Source: Tuctoria greenei (taxonomy: Eukaryota; Streptophyta; Magnoliopsida; Poales; Poaceae). Taken from it: a DNA stretch of 64,000 nt. Positions 11,442 through 22,428 of the stretch are shown here, in pieces. The notes under the pieces are model-generated. The model was given only the letters and a program-made list of their open reading frames with translations. It made no database searches and was not told where the DNA came from. The stretch's first letter is position 1. Each line of letters begins with the position of its first letter. The translations under genes were made by a program, and so were the position numbers. The DNA is taken from contig JAYESD010000005.1 in NCBI GenBank assembly GCA_036927565.1, positions 88,266,301 to 88,330,300 on the forward strand, given 5' to 3'.

Positions 11442-12292
11442 TGTCGGCACCCTGCGTACCGTATACCCCTTGAGACTACAAAAAGACCAAAGGAACTTCA
11501 CCTGTCTGAGTTGAAGACCTGCGAAGGCCCCACGTGTCATACGGGACCGGACCTGCCTCCCATCTTTGTTAGTCCTGGTGCTTCCACGTGTATACAGCAA
11601 CCGGACCTATATCCCACACATGGGATAGCTCCAGGCTAAACACTTGTGCGGCACCCCCAGACCTAACCCTTGACAGAGGGAAGCTCCGGTACCGACACAT
11701 GTACATCTACACCGGACCTACTCGTCCCAGACAAAAAAGCTCCGATGCAGCCACGTGTCCAACCGCTGGACCTTCAGTCTCAACAATCAAACTGGTGGAC
11801 CCCCAACGGCTCGAACCTTCAAGGAGCAATCAAAGACTTCAAGACCCGATTAAGTGTCATTAATACCATATTAATGACACACTATCAGAAGGCTCTTAAT
11901 ACCAGTAACGGCACTGTCAAGGCCCATTACCACGCTATTAAGGGTAATTAACCTTATTAATTGTGTATTAAGCATCAGTAACTGCCGGGGCCACATGTCG
12001 GGCCAGGCTAATGGTGTAACGACTAGTCCTTGTACTATAAAAGGACTGGTTGACCATACACAGGGGACGACTCTTTGAACTTTGAGACCTCTCCCATACT
12101 CAGCTTTGACACCCAAGACAACAACTACACACCTCGTGGAGTAGGGTATTACGCTCAGGCGGCCCGAACCACGTAAATCCTTGTGTCTATTTGCCATCAT
12201 CTTTTGAATCTCTGCGCGCCCAATACCGAACTACAAACTCCGCGGGCTACCAACGGTAGTACCAGAAGAATTGCCCGAAAAACACTCCGACA
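11442..12292 (+). repeat. Solo LTR (gypsy, Tat-like), 851 bp
   Basis: Its termini are TGTCGG and CCGACA, an inverted terminal match, flanked by perfect GCCTC duplications (11437-11441 and 12293-12297). A plus-strand TATAAAA lies at 12036-12042. The downstream layout (GGAGTAGGGTATTACGC, then GCCCGAACCACGTAA) matches the R/U5 region of the T2 LTR in reverse, so it belongs to a related but distinct family. There is no internal sequence, so it arose by LTR-LTR recombination after inserting into N1's gag. Confidence 0.93.
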
Positions 12293-12297
12293 GCCTC

Positions 12298-12804
12298 GTT
12301 CTCTTTTGCATCATCTATATTGTTTTCTATATTATCCTGCAAAATGTTAGACACAAAAGGAGGTACAACAAGAAATTTCTCCTCAAATTGATGCACTTCA
12401 TCTTTGCAATTAGATACATTCATAAAAGTTTCTCGCATACAAATTTTCATGTCCTTCCATGTTCGAGGTTTTTCTAGATCATTTAAATTGTTCCACCAAG
12501 TTAATGCACAACCTACTAATGCACTTGCAATATTTCTAATCTTTCTCCTCTCACACATATGACATTGTCCAAAAATTTTATCCAACTCTATTTCCCAAGC
12601 AATATATTCATCGTAACCAAAACCATCATAAGAAGGAAGAGATGAGAGAATGTAATTACTTTCTGTGGAAGGAGTTGTGAAGATGGTCTGAATGTCCAGT
12701 GAAACTTTGGTTGATGTTTGATTTTTAGCGAGCAACTCCATTGCCGTTTTCATCATGTCAATCATCTCAGCATATAATGCATGATTCTTGCTTTTACCTG
12801 ACAT
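12298..12804 (-). pseudogene. N1 gag N-terminal part
   Basis: The start is ATG 12804-12802 (MSGKSKNHALY), preferred over an upstream ATG at 12852 that only adds a hydrophobic leader. It contains a Retrotrans_gag-like core: the YDGFGYDEYIAWEIELDKIF segment, then ALTWWNNL, then TWKDMKICMRETF, the usual capsid order. Lengths and spacing fit Ty3/gypsy gag rather than copia gag. No CCHC knuckle is seen. The frame is undamaged up to the GCCTC duplication and continues in 11441-10275. Confidence 0.75.
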
Positions 12805-13995
12805 TGGTACTAGCAAACAGAAGACAACAAAAAAATATGTTATCCCTAACAACTACAAAGGATAATGGCAATGTGGAAGTGGAATCACACACTCTCAAGC
12901 GTCTTATCACATTCTTACAAGTGTTCTTACCGACACTGCAAGTGGCAAACGGTGGCCGATATGAAGAAACCAATGAAGCGTGGGATGATTGCAAAGGTGT
13001 ATCGATTCTGCTCAAGAGTAAAGTGTAGCTTGGATGACACTTTATATGTATCAAGGATTAGCAACAATGCAATCAGATAGTAAAAGTTGAATAAGTGTCC
13101 AAAGTACTTGTCAAAGTTGCTGACCTAAATGTGTTCCTAGTAGTTCAAGCAAGCAAGACATGATACAAAACTAGATGACACAATGGATGCAAGCACTTTG
13201 TTTTTTTGTTGTTTATTTTTTTCCTCTTTTTTGTGCGGCTTTTGTATCTTGTTTTGCATTTGTATTTTTCTTTTTTTTTTCCTTTTTTAGAATGTGCTGC
13301 AAAAGAAGAACACAATGAAAAGCAATCGAAGATACCTCGTGAGTCTGTCACAGATTTTCTACTCAATCGTCCAAGGACAAATAGGCACACTTAGAGGCTT
13401 CAAATCTAAAACCTTTCAACAGAAAGATTATATTTCTATCCCTCCTCTTTAATTTCAGTATATGGAAGACCTATTTTGGATCAGAATAGCAGGAGATATT
13501 GCCCCCGAAATACAGGCTGTTCAGAATTTCTAGGTCAATAAAAGATTCAGATCTAATGCGATTTCGACCTTGATAACTCTATTTTTTGGGAAACTGATGA
13601 ATACAAAAATTATAGAGAACTTCTTAAGCTTTCCAGGAAGTACAAAAACACCAAAATCCTAGTTTATATGAGCGAAATATGATAAAAATACTAAACTGGA
13701 TAGAGATAAATCTAATCTGGAAGTGATGACATGATTCAAAAGGATGAATCAACACAATGCAAAACTCAAACTAAGACCAAAAACACTTCTAAACCAGCAA
13801 TATGACTCAAACACGGACACAAACTCAACAAAACCAAACTGAATAACAAAGTTGCAAAGGCTCAATGGTGGTTTGGACAAAGTGATGAATAGATCTACTA
13901 AACTACAAGTTTTTTTGTGGCTTTTTTGTGGACTCTAGGTATGAAAAACAAAACTAATATAATGGATAGATGAATTACCTAACGGGCAACCTGGA
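12805..13995 (-). other. N1 leader (untranslated)
   Basis: About 1.2 kb lies between primer site and gag start without a supported ORF. It includes a T-rich/T+C-rich stretch at 13198-13290 and AT-rich DNA above 13400. It probably holds the packaging and dimerisation signals of the element, which is inference from position only. Confidence 0.5.
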
Positions 13996-13997
13996 AA

Positions 13998-14007
13998 TCT
14001 GATACCA
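13998..14007 (-). other. N1 primer-binding site
   Basis: The minus strand reads TGGTATCAGA two bases from the 5' LTR. These ten bases match the initiator-Met primer site; the following bases diverge (TTTC instead of GC). Confidence 0.65.
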
Positions 14008-14009
14008 AT

Positions 14010-14924
14010 TGATAAGGAGAATTTAGGCCCGATCTTCCAAAAGGTAATGGATATGTCGATTGATGGAGATTTCGACGTTGATGATCTGAGGCTCTCAAGT
14101 AGAACACGAACAACCCCTGCAATCACTACACCACCGCTCCGTTGGTTATCAACTGTGCTTCACACGATTGACCTTGCTAAGAAGGCTAATCCCTGCAAGT
14201 GCAACCGAGAACACAAGAAAGAACAAGGTAGAATCAATCTGAATTGCTAAGTTGGGGTCTCACAAACCGATGAATGGCAAAACTGTGTATAACAGATTAT
14301 TCTAAGCAAAACACAATTGTTTATGGCGGCTACTATGGAGTATATATAGGTGGGAGGACGTCCAAGGGGTGTTGGGGTCGTGACCTAACCCTAAGACATG
14401 AAAATATTGGACTTAGACTTGATACAAGGCCCAATGGCCCTCAATACGGTGGCGCAGCACCCTGACATATTCTGTACTCGATATTGTTTCTACGATTCCC
14501 GTCGACTCCCAAGGAATTTTAATATATGACCAGCGCCATTGGATAGGTTATCCTCTCCCCTTTCTGTGAATATATAGAACGTCCAAAATGGAGTTTGTAT
14601 GCGTCCTGGGCGTCCGTTTTACTGCATACTGCTCCTAGACTCCGAGGTGGACACGATTTTGAGTTGGGGTCGGTTTCCATCTTCTTTGAACGTATTCTCT
14701 ATTCCTCCACGCCCCTAAACCTTCCTCCAATTACTCCTTGAACCTCTACATGTATCCTAATTACAATTAAATAATTAGGTAGCAATCGATTCTCAAAAAT
14801 ATATAAGGAAATATATAAGAACGAGCTCACCTCTGAAATTAATTATTGTGTGTGAATTCTATTGATTGCATCTTGTATGTTCAATGGAGTGTTGTGTATA
14901 TCCATAGGAGTGATGTCCTCATCA
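14010..14924 (-). repeat. N1 5' LTR
   Basis: It starts TGATAAGGAG and ends CCTCATCA, with a minus-strand TATA box at 14341-14349, and is colinear with the 3' LTR. It is followed by the right GCTGG duplication (14925-14929). Confidence 0.92.
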
Positions 14925-14929
14925 GCTGG

Positions 14930-15066
14930 ATACCTTAACCTTGGCAGGCCGGGGCGTTGGTGATGGGCCCCTTCTCGAGCGAAGGTTAGCTACGGTTCGT
15001 AGCTGTATAGTGGTCACGTACCCTTGGGTCCCGTATATTTGGTACCCCAGGTACAGAACTCCATCA
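14930..15066 (-). repeat. T1 3' LTR, upper part
   Basis: This continues the T1 LTR after the N1 insertion and ends AACTCCATCA at 15066, where the minus-strand LTR begins TGATGG. It abuts a polypurine tract, which fixes this side as the internal edge of a 3' LTR. Confidence 0.7.
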
Positions 15067-15080
15067 GTAGCCCCCGAGCC
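15067..15080 (-). other. T1 polypurine tract
   Basis: The plus strand gtagcccccgagcc reads on the minus strand as a purine-rich GGCTCGGGGGCTAC directly next to the LTR start. CCCCCGAG words at this place are common in grass Tat elements. Confidence 0.7.
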
Positions 15081-16154
15081 TTTGACTTAGTCTTCGTGGA
15101 GTTGGTCCTAGGTTGAACTTGCACTCGCGTCGGAGACCCTAAAAAACAAGAGTTCAATAAATGTGTTAGTATCGGTTCGATTATACGCCTTACCACTAGA
15201 GACCTGAACTACTTCCAACGGGACGCATGTGCCCAGTCGTCGTTAGCCCACATCGCATGACAGACCCAGAGCCTCTTACGAGGATGGGTTGTTAGCCGCA
15301 AGTTTGTTTGCGCACCATCGACGAGCCATTCGTTTGCTCGGAGGGGTGAGCAGACTTGGAAGCTCCCAGGGTAGGGTCTAAATTCTGTGATCGGTGAGTT
15401 ATCTAACGGGTAATCCAGGTGAAACCTGGTCAAGTCAGTTCATTTGGAGTGACCAGAACGCGTCCAACACTGTTCGTTAGTGATGGCAATATGTCTTGGC
15501 ATGAATGCCTGTGTTTCTTAAATCAGTCTGGGACATCTACATAGTTCCTAGGTCCACCGAGGGACCCGAGTGGCTTAGGAGCCAACCCATAACTGGGATA
15601 GTAAGGAGTCACAGAGCTAAGACCTGGATATGGATAGTAGGAGATGTGGAGGGGGGGGGCAGGGAGCAACACCCCAAGTACACCCAACTATTGGTCACCT
15701 CAAGTCATCCATCCCTCACTCTTGCTCGTTTAGGACAGCACTACTACGACCCGTTAAACATGTGGGCGCCCCCAACTATATGTGGCCCCGAAAGTGAACT
15801 GGAAACTTACCTACTTACTTGGGCTCGCTGACTTGCGGGCCTCGCTTTGTGGAAGATGAGGAGGCGATGCACGACTTGGAGTTGGTGTCTGTATGAATTA
15901 GAAGGCGGTGGGTCACCACATTAGCCTTTAGGTTACCGCCAATTATCAAGGGTTTCGATGACGTCACACTCGATAGCAGGTGTTGGAGCGGTGCAGGTTA
16001 CGAGGCGCCAAGGGAGCGTGGCACCATCCGTGGCCGTTTCGGCTAGTAGGCCCGCCACAATGCGGAAGGTGCTGGGGTTCGCCCTAAATGAATGCCCCCA
16101 CGTCTACCGCTTCGCGCGGTTCAAGGCTTTCCATGTAACCTCCACGTCGGGCGG
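15081..16154. other. T1 spacer between 3' LTR and antisense gene
   Basis: About 1 kb has no supported coding region; short frames on both strands lack recognisable motifs. It should contain the upstream region of the plus-strand antisense gene that starts near 16155. Confidence 0.45.
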
Positions 16155-16161
16155 TATAAAG
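16155..16161 (+). promoter_or_regulatory. Putative TATA box of T1 antisense gene
   Basis: TATAAAG in the context ggcggtataaagggcc lies about 140 bp before the first usable ATG (16297) of the plus-strand gene. A TATAATAT at 23628-23635 is at a comparable place in T2. Confidence 0.45.
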
Positions 16162-16296
16162 GGCCTTGGCTATTATCTCCCTTTACCCCCTCAACATTTC
16201 CTTGATCATCTCCCTCCTGTTAAAAAACCAGAGAGTCAGTTGTTTCCCAGCTGGTAAAGAGGACGACGAGGTCACCGTCTGCCAAACTTCCAGTTG

Positions 16297-18270
16297 ATGG
16301 CGCCATGGTTAAAGTCCTGCATGAAGGAGGATCAAGTTGGCATGTTGGCGGATAGGTTGGGCCTGCTGCTGAGTGATCTTTATATTCTGTGTCCTCGACG
16401 AAGACGCCTTCCTTGATACGAGGCCAAACGAGGTGGTCTCTTTTCTTCCTGTCCATGAGTGGGAGCTGGGGTTGCCGGTGTGCTTCTTCTTGTGGCCGCT
16501 CCTGCAAGAATGGGGGTTGGAAATCCAACCCTTATGCCCCTTGGCGTCCTCCACATCCCTATGGTCATCACCCTATCCGAGGCCTTCCTAGGCATCCCCC
16601 CCAACCTCTTACTCTGGAGATATTTCTTGCCGTTCAAGAAGAGGGGCCAGCTTCGGGCTGTATGCTGCTCTGGCGTCAAGCTTTGGTCGGTGAGGGAATA
16701 AAGCTACATTGAGCACCCTGCATCAAGCAGACCAAAGGGTTGGTGTCAGTCTTGGATCCACGTTCGCAACTCTAATCCTGAGGTTCCATCTATCATCGGA
16801 TTTCCCCCTAAGGAGCGGGATTCTTGGGACCATTGCGTCACAAGGACGGAAGAACGCGGGGTAGAGCAGTACGTCGTCACCGTTAGGGCGATGAAGGAGG
16901 CCGACCACATGGGGGTGGCGATTCTTCGTATTTTTGTCAAACGGAGTACTTAGCTGATTCGAGTCTAGCCGACATTGATGTGGGAATACGTTCCTCCTGG
17001 GTCGAGATCCATTCCTGAGCTGTCAGTGGTCGAGATCGTCCGACATGTTGAGGCATCACTAGGAAGAAGATGGGGGCGGCCAGGACCTATCCGCTTCCAC
17101 TATCGGTGGATCGGCCTTCCACCAAGCCCTTTAGCAGACCCGAGCGCCTGCTGGACACGCACCGACCTGGTGGCGCAAGGGCGGCGAAAATCCAAAGCAA
17201 CACTAGTAATGAGAGGGCGGGGCTAGCAAAGACAGTCACCTCCACTAAGGAAGGAAAGGAGAAAACTGGGTAGCGAAGGTCACCACCACCGTCAAGAAGG
17301 CAAGGAGGTGGTAAGGGCATTGAAGGCTACCTCCGCCGTGAAGGGTAAGGAGAAGGCAGAGGCGTCGACGGCCACCGTTGATGCTCGAAGAGGCAGGGGG
17401 ACTGCAAGGGCAACGAGTGCCCTTGTAGTCATAGGCAAGGACTGCAGGGTGGAGTCAGACCCTGAGATCATCCCCCTGATGTGGAAGAGGTCGACCGTGC
17501 AGGACGCGGGGCATGCCCCAAAGAGGGTGAGGTCAAACGCTGAGGTATACCCAGCGCCTTGTGCCGCACCGGGTGCCACTTCCCTGGTCACAGAGCTATG
17601 GTGTTGCTCCTGGCAACGAGTACCCCTAGCGATTCAATGTCATCTTGTTATCGAGCAACCAGGTCTCGGTAACCCAATCGATGTCCCTGATCAGTAAGCC
17701 TATCTCTTCGGCCCCCATCCCGCTGATGGCGTTCAGTGTGTCCTTGAGGTCGGTAATCCTCTATCTGCTTCTGGGTTTCCTCTTTTGTTCGGCTTGAGCC
17801 ACTTCATATGTTCTTTTTCCCATCGTAGGGAGTATCGACCGGGGGTGACACTCTCGGTGTGGAGTCTGGCAAGACTTGGCCATTCGACTGCGAGGCCCTC
17901 TTCATCCATTGAGCTTCTTTCTTTGGGGGAACCAATGCCAATACCCGACGGAGCGTCAGAGTCGGCGGTTCTGGAGACGCTTGTAGTGTATCACGCCACC
18001 CCTACCCTGCTACCCTCTTCATCTAATCCGAAGGCCAAGATGATGTAGAAGGGTGTGCTGGTCATGGTGCACGGCCTTCTGACTAGTTTTATCCCCCACT
18101 GGAGGGTGAAGGGTCCTTGGAAATGAGCATGATCGGGGAGGAGGTCGAGTGGGAGCGGCTCTGTGAGGGTGTTACCCACGCCTTCCATCGCTCGAATGAA
18201 TCTAGAAGCCGAGCACCAAGACCTCTCCATGGTGCTCTGTCGCGTGAAGCAGGCAACTTTCGATGACTCA
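16297..18270 (+). pseudogene. T1 antisense gene (PF04195-type 'putative gypsy type transposon' protein), broken
   Basis: It is transcribed opposite to the T1 LTR/pol direction. The N-terminal third matches the same family as the T2 antisense gene: NEVVSFLPVHEWELGLPVCFF and WGLEIQPL, then after a +/-1 shift near 16530 HIPMVITLSEAFLGI and LLLWRYFL. Such ORFs of unknown function occur between pol and 3' LTR of grass Tat elements. Downstream is an Ala/Lys/Thr-rich region (17300-17450), then a likely intron (17694-17828), then a Glu/Arg-rich segment that may form a coiled coil (18110-18270). There are several stops, including one shortly before 16430. The gene ends where L3 begins. Confidence 0.6.
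17694..17828 (+). other. Predicted intron in T1 antisense gene
   Basis: Donor GTAAGC after gatca, and acceptor cccatcgtAG preceded by a pyrimidine-rich stretch (ttctttttcccatc); 135 bp. The T2 antisense gene has a predicted intron in the corresponding middle part, which supports splicing of this class of gene. Confidence 0.45.
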
Positions 18271-19443
18271 ATACGTCTATTCTTATTTCTTAACACCACA
18301 GATTATCTCCGGTAGGAGATGAGATCCACAAGCGCACGGAAGATGCTGTTGTAGCATTCTACCCAAGAGTATTCTCAAGAGTATCGTATTTATCCCAAAG
18401 GAAGGCGGTGAAGTGAAGTAAACACTATTCTTATGGTTAAGGTATAGAGTACTAAGTATTTATCAGAACAGGAGTAAGATGATAATAGGGGTAGTGTGAC
18501 ATACAGCTAAGCAATCTACTCTAAGGGTTAGTTTGAACTAGTGAACGTCAAGCTACGAGAAGGGGCTACTCCTACTATGCTCTAATTACTCATATACATA
18601 GCGTATTAGTGTACACATGAGTATGCTAACGATGAATACTAGGGCATAGGGGTCCAATGTATCGAGCATGGGTTTACCTCCGACATCATCAGGATGACTC
18701 TGGCCTCGAGCTTGTGGCATAGCTGAATGTGGAGGATTATGAAGGAAAAACAGGGCTGTCATCACCTGTTGCCTACCCCTACAACCCATGGGTCTATGGG
18801 ACGTCCAACGCTACTTAGCTATCTATGCACCATGCTTACATGTTAAGTAAATACCTTAAGAGCCATGGTACAAGCACCATCCTAAGGCAATGACTCACCT
18901 AAACATCGTTGAACTAACGTTGGATCCAAGCACAAACATATTCATATTAACATGGACATATTATTACCTAATTATACTATAGTGGTGGTGTATGATGTTT
19001 ATGATAACATGATATGAGCTCTATGACTAGACCATAACAACATCTACACGTAGCACACACATGGACTCCAGAATCAAACAAGAAATGCTTTGCCCAAGTA
19101 TATGAACAAAGAAAGACTAATAATATTATTGTGATAATGCATAAAGTCAAATAAGGAAAGAAAGATACATGAGCCATACCTTTCCTAATTTGGACTTGGG
19201 ACTAGAGGCTCCTCTCTACAGCCTAACCTCCACTAAGGACCTAGGAGAACTAGTGTATACAAGAGCGAACTCTTGAGTGGTATATGAAGTGAAGTGAGGC
19301 CTCTCCCACCTATTTATACATAGGGTAGAAGCGGTTCCCGCCACCAAAAGCGTGCAAATCAAGCACCATCATTATTAGCTCACTACAGGAGGTCGACACG
19401 TGGAAGTTGACCATGTTTGGTGCTACTACCAAGTCAGCCGAGC
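18271..19443 (-). repeat. L3: partial LTR of an unassigned element
   Basis: This non-coding stretch has a clear minus-strand TATA box (TGTATAAATAGG; core 19311-19318) and the composition of an R/U5 region. It is interrupted at 19443 by E2; its continuation would lie beyond E1, outside the window. The junction with T1 near 18270 is approximate. No internal region is seen, so the family is not assigned. Confidence 0.45.
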
Positions 19444-21119
19444 TGAAAGTCACCTAGAGGGGAAATGAATAGGCAATATGACCTGAAATAACTTAATCAA
19501 ACGTGATTAAAACTCTGAGGCCGGACTAGTCTGGTAAGGGCTGAAATAGTCCGCTCAGTACATAGGGAAAAACTGAAAACTTGATTTATATAAGTTTGCA
19601 AATTTTAGTTTGACCCAAGATAGATACAATGTCAAGCAACCTAATACAACTTAGATTAACAAGTGAGAGCAAATTGGTTGCAAGATTTCAATGAAGAACA
19701 ATGTGAAGAACAATATGAACCCGAAAAGCAATTCTAGTGAATAGCTGAAAGTAAAACAACAAGTGAGACACGGTTTATCCCATGGTTCAGTTTCGCAAAG
19801 AAACCTACATCCACGTTGAGAAGTCAACAAAAGGACCGGGTCTCACTTGACCCTAATCTCACCAAGCCACCACAAAAGGTTTGCTTGGTTTCCACTAATC
19901 ACAAGGGTAATCACCAAGTCTTAGGGCTTCTCCCAAGTTGAGGCTCCCACAAATGATTTACAACAAGGAGCACACGGAGCTCAACAGCCACAAGCCACAA
20001 AACGCGACACCAAGTGCAAGAGATCAAACCGTGAGCTAAAGCAAGTTGATCTTCCTTCTCTCCCCTTGCCAAACCATAATCTCCTCAAGATTTGGTTCTA
20101 GAGGGCAAGTAGGCGGAGTAGAAGGCTTAGAATGGCTCAAGGAAACTTATGATGGCACCAGGGTTCAAATGTTATCAAATTGGATCCGGGGGTCCCCTTT
20201 CTATAGGGGTTCAAAAAACTAGCCGTTGCCTGCATTGAATGTCCAGACTAGTCCAGCCTGGAACCACGAACTAGTCCGGCCTACAGGGTCCACAGTATGT
20301 CACGCTCCACAGAGAGTGATGTACCCTCTAAAGTTTGAATTTTAAACGGTCATGACATACCGGAATAGTCTGGCCAACAACGGACTAATCGGAACTCAAA
20401 CAGAATGTCTTGGTCCGCTCAAAAACAGACAAATCTTCAAACACCGGACTATTCCATCCACTGGGGCGGACAAGTCCAGCCAACAAGACTTAGCCTCAGA
20501 AAACCCTTCTCACTTAATACCACTGGCTAGTCCCCCACAAAACGGACAAGTCCGAAGTGGAACAGAAACCTTTAGTCTGGCCAAAATCGAACTACTCAGG
20601 GAGCTCCGGACTAGTCCAACCTTTGTGGCGGACAAGTCCGGCCTCTCGGGACATAGCTCCAAAAACTCTCACCAAGTGTAGAACGTACTAGTCTGTCCCC
20701 AAATGGAGAAGACCGAACTCACACAAAAATCTTTAGTCTGTCCCAAAACAGACTACTTTGGCACACACAGACTAGTTTGGTACCCTGAGGCCCGGACAAG
20801 TCCAGTCTTCTGGGAATTCTCTCAACGAGGCTTGTCACTTAGGTATTCTCTCAACCACAACTTTGAGCCCTCTTCTATGATTTCAGTGCACTTGATACAC
20901 ACACCCTCACACATTGAAGGCTAGTCTAAACACAACACATAAGAAACCCTAATTTTCATGCTTGAGTCTTCGACGCCCATTTCCATCTTTTCCTTTTTTG
21001 AGGGATTTTCTTTCATTTCGATCATCACACATGTGCTTAAGATAACCTGAGCTTATTAGTCTCTTAATTTGTTGTTATCAATCATCCAAAACCCACGGGG
21101 ATGCCTAGATGCACTTTCA
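19444..21119 (-). repeat. E2 3' LTR, 1,676 bp
   Basis: Its ends form an inverted match, TGAAAGT and ACTTTCA. It contains many CGGACTAGTCCG-related words. A weak TATA-like element (CTATAGAAAGG on the minus strand, near 20200) lies in the ~310 bp missing from the 5' LTR. The inner end at 21119 meets the polypurine tract. Confidence 0.9.
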
Positions 21120-21133
21120 ATCTCCCCCTTTTT
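21120..21133 (-). other. E2 polypurine tract adjoining 3' LTR
   Basis: atctccccctttttgg directly after the LTR; on the minus strand it is an AAAAAGGGGGAGAT-type tract. A second, degraded copy is at 21511-21523 (tctccctctttgg), about 390 bp inward. Confidence 0.85.
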
Positions 21134-21566
21134 GGTGATTGATGACAACACATTAAGCTTCAACAAAAATGATACAAATTTGGTTCTCATAACAAGTGTG
21201 TTTATGAGTATCTACCCATCAATTTATGCATCATGAATGAATGAGTTGAGAGAGTTATCATACATACACATGTTATGGTAGGGTGCCTAAGTGATGTGTC
21301 CATGATTTGTGATAAGGCAATAAACATGAATGCGAAATAGGCAATATTAAGCATCACATCACAATTAAGCATAACATCATAATGTGCATACAATCCTTAA
21401 CACAAATGAAGGTTTACACATATTTCAATGCGAGAGTTTTAAAACATATTACATGTCCATAGGATCACAAGAGAGACAACAACTCTAAAAAGAAAGTTCC
21501 CGCTTCTAACTCTCCCTCTTTGGCATCAAGACACCAAAAAGGAAAAGAGGAAGGGAGTTCTACAAT

Positions 21567-22423
21567 CTACTCATCGTCGTCGTCTTGTTGGTCATTGTCG
21601 CTCTCTGTAGCCTCCGGATCTTCAATGTCTTCATTGTAGTCTTCATCATTGGTAGCAAACTTTGAGGTTCCATCTTCCTCAAAGTGAGCGAGTCCATCGG
21701 TGATGAACTCGGAAAACAGAGTCAACTCTCCATCCCTCTCCGCGGTGGGAGACATTGGAACTTCGAGCTTGTTGCACATCGCCTTGAGGTACTTTTCTTG
21801 GCGAAGCTCCATGCGACGAGTCCAAACTTGCACTTTCTGGTAAGAGGCAAAAAGTGCCTTGAAGCACTTGAAGAAGACACTTCTAGAGTGTGATGGAGGA
21901 GGAGGAGGTGGAGAAGCCACAGGATGAGAGGAGAAGGCAGGAGGATCGGCATTCTTCCTTCTTGGTACAATAGGCTCGGGAGGTGGAAGTTGAGGACGAA
22001 GCCTTCGATGAGTAACATCCTTCCTGAATTTCAGCCCGGAGACCTTCTCAATTAGATACATGACATATGGTGCATAGCCACACGAGCAGTTGGGGTGTGA
22101 GAGATGTTGAAGATGTCATCAAAGATATACTCCACAACGCTGAATCGGACATCCCCATCAATGAGCACCATCAAATGCCTCAAATTTCCTTAAATGATCC
22201 TCACATCTCCATCCTTGGGGGTGATAGTCTTCCTTAGAACACGTTTGAGCACAATATAAAATGGCTTGATGTTCCTGATGTGCCCCGCATCACAAATTGC
22301 ATGGCTTGGATACATGTATTCCAGATCATCCCTATTGATAGCCTTGAGATTTGAAATGATGATCTTGTTCTCAATTTGATCCTCCAAGCCAAGAATTTTA
22401 GAAAACTCCCGATATGTGACTGA
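21567..22423 (-). pseudogene. E2 env-like gene, C-terminal part
   Basis: This is the second half of the env-like gene, continuing from 50630 across the T2 insertion with the frame preserved through the GTATT duplication. Near the junction it has a YREF..LGLED motif corresponding to YNEFARLLHLED in E1. Next comes IKPFYIVLKRVLRKTI, matching the E1 copy, then a proline-rich segment (about 22000-21900) and a long acidic C-terminus (NDEDYNEDIEDPEATES..DDDDE) ending at 21567. A frameshift lies between 22190 and 22061. It resembles the 'putative plant transposon protein' family (PF20167 type). No transmembrane segment is evident in this part. Confidence 0.7.
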
Positions 22424-22428
22424 GTATT
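22424..22428. repeat. T2 target-site duplication, left copy (GTATT)
   Basis: gtatt precedes T2's TGTCGAAG at 22429. The matching copy is 50625-50629, after the other LTR. The two copies lie at the break in the E2 env-like frame. Confidence 0.88.

Larger units (their letters stand above)
9504..14924 (-). mobile_element. N1: complete gag-only non-autonomous LTR retrotransposon
   Basis: Two direct LTRs (9504-10413, 910 bp; 14010-14924, 915 bp) enclose about 3.6 kb and are flanked by a perfect GCTGG duplication. On the minus strand come a primer site next to the upper LTR, a leader, one gag-type ORF and a polypurine tract. No protease, RT, RNase H or integrase is present, so it must depend on a partner element. 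Removing the solo LTR leaves about 2.7 kb of internal DNA. The Retrotrans_gag-like core suggests a Ty3/gypsy helper, but the partner is not identified here. It is inserted in the T1 LTR. Confidence 0.9.

Noticed and set aside
11442..11600. Start of a 441-codon ORF inside the solo LTR
   Set aside because: The first ~53 codons are solo-LTR sequence; the real N1 gag start is at 12804 and the frame was joined before the LTR inserted.
16220..16679. Minus-strand ORFs of about 100 codons
   Set aside because: Shadows of the T1 antisense gene; no motif on this strand.
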